Assembly (NCBI GenBank): GCA_916610825.1
Contig: OU744448.1
Span: 16,491,936-16,555,935, forward strand
Length of the DNA: 64,000 nucleotides
Reading direction: 5' to 3'
DNA from: Haliclystus octoradiatus
Lineage: Eukaryota; Cnidaria; Staurozoa; Stauromedusae; Haliclystidae
The number at the start of each line of letters is the position of its first letter. Position 1 is the stretch's first letter. Below are positions 63,949 through 64,000 of the stretch, one piece after another. The translations under genes were made by a program, and so were the position numbers. A model generated the notes under the pieces. That model saw only the letters and a list, made by a program, of their open reading frames with translations. It searched no databases and was not told the DNA's origin.

Positions 63949-64000
63949 GGTCTCAAAATGACCAAAAACAATGCTTAATTCCAAAGGGAATTCGGAATTA
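63949..64000 (+). repeat. Partial HOR unit at the right window edge
   Basis: The last GGTCTC landmark followed by less than one monomer; the array continues past the window. Confidence 0.85.

Larger units (their letters stand above)
1..64000 (+). repeat. 59-bp satellite DNA array, uninterrupted, about 1,084 monomers
   Basis: Every line of the window is the same A-rich monomer repeated head to tail; the text slips one base per 60-base row, which gives a 59-bp period. Between the first and last GGTCTC landmark (193 and 63949) there are 63,756 bases, or 1,080 monomers plus 36 extra bases. The extra bases come mainly from 61-bp variant monomers. All monomers have the same orientation; no inversion, insertion or unique sequence was seen. 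Monomers differ from one another by a few substitutions, while equivalent positions of higher-order copies are nearly identical. The array runs off both ends of the window. Long tandem satellites of this kind are typical of eukaryotic heterochromatin. Which chromosome region and which species cannot be read from the sequence. Confidence 0.98.
62785..64000 (+). repeat. Rearranged, mutation-rich array segment
   Basis: About 15 private changes are packed into the last 0.9 kb, among them TTCGAGTTTG near 63106, TAACCAAAAC near 63350, CGACTTTGAT near 63403, CATTGGTTAA near 63496, AAGTTCTAAGG near 63563, AACGATGC near 63671, GACCATAAAAAATG near 63723, GAATATGAT near 63816 and CAGTGCTCCATTTCC near 63909. 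There is also a one-base deletion near 63433. Further left most kilobases have none or a few. Block order is also broken near 62790, 62930 and 63205. Confidence 0.8.

Noticed and set aside
63774-63971. Antisense open reading frame of 65 codons
   Set aside because: Same satellite position. Here it carries several amino-acid-changing private mutations, which argues against coding constraint.
1-64000. CRISPR array
   Set aside because: Regular repeats, but there are no unique spacers: the entire period is repeated sequence.
1-64000. Trimer (177-bp) nucleosome-length higher-order unit
   Set aside because: 3 x 59 = 177 is close to a nucleosome repeat, and some indels are 177 or 354 bp. But type-B monomers and unit lengths (for example 55, 74, 83, 29) show no three-monomer register.
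1-64000. Vicia faba FokI satellite (also 59 bp)
   Set aside because: No GGATG or CATCC seen, so the defining site is missing; equal length alone is not evidence of kinship.
1-64000. Transposon, LINE, SINE or LTR element insertions
   Set aside because: Looked for breaks in the 59-bp phase with non-satellite sequence; none found. All breaks are small indels or satellite-satellite junctions.

Overview
The whole 64,000-base window is one uninterrupted, head-to-tail satellite DNA array. The monomer is 59 bp; an exact consensus copy lies at 62872-62930. Counting between fixed landmarks gives about 1,084 monomers. All are in the same orientation, and both window ends fall inside the array, so the true array is longer. 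I see no protein-coding gene, RNA gene, transposon, CRISPR array or single-copy stretch of any length. The only reading frames are short antisense ones of 65-77 codons, which are the satellite read through its stop codons.

Such an array points to a eukaryotic nuclear genome, in pericentromeric, centromeric, subtelomeric or other heterochromatin, most likely from a long-read assembly. I do not recognise the satellite family and cannot name the organism. The monomer is about 34% G+C with strong strand asymmetry (27 A against 12 T on the given strand). It has three A-tracts spaced about one helical turn apart, and near its end a 7+7 bp inverted repeat followed by a 10 bp palindrome. The palindromic part carries one EcoRI site and one CpG in most copies.

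The array is organised on several scales. Single-base variants occur in a fixed order over tens of monomers, so it is a complex higher-order repeat (HOR). A rare 61-bp monomer carrying GGTCTC (19 exact copies, 2 altered ones) cuts the window into 20 units of 15 to 84 monomers. Two other marker blocks lie inside the units: block X (poly-A monomer with a HindIII site, 14 copies) and block Y (its diverged paralogue without that site, 11 copies).

Region by region: 1-6126 holds two tandem copies of a ~3.2 kb unit; 2881-8360 recurs at 16451-21931; 9.0-11.4 kb recurs at 30.8-33.1 kb; 11405-19690 is a 3,248-bp unit repeated about 2.5 times; 20161-23642 is a 1,771-bp duplication; 22001-31739 is a ~4.9 kb duplication containing an older 1,417-bp duplication; 35.6-36.3 kb holds a 6-monomer duplication; 37882-49661 holds three copies of a ~3.1-3.6 kb block; 52402-52519 is a single-monomer duplication; 56.3-57.8 kb is a nested local amplification; and from about 62.8 kb the array becomes patchy and accumulates private mutations, as expected near an array edge.

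Almost every length difference between related copies is close to a whole number of 59-bp monomers. This fits repeated in-register unequal exchange. No encoded biological system is present. The interest lies in the satellite's multi-level architecture and its record of recent amplification.
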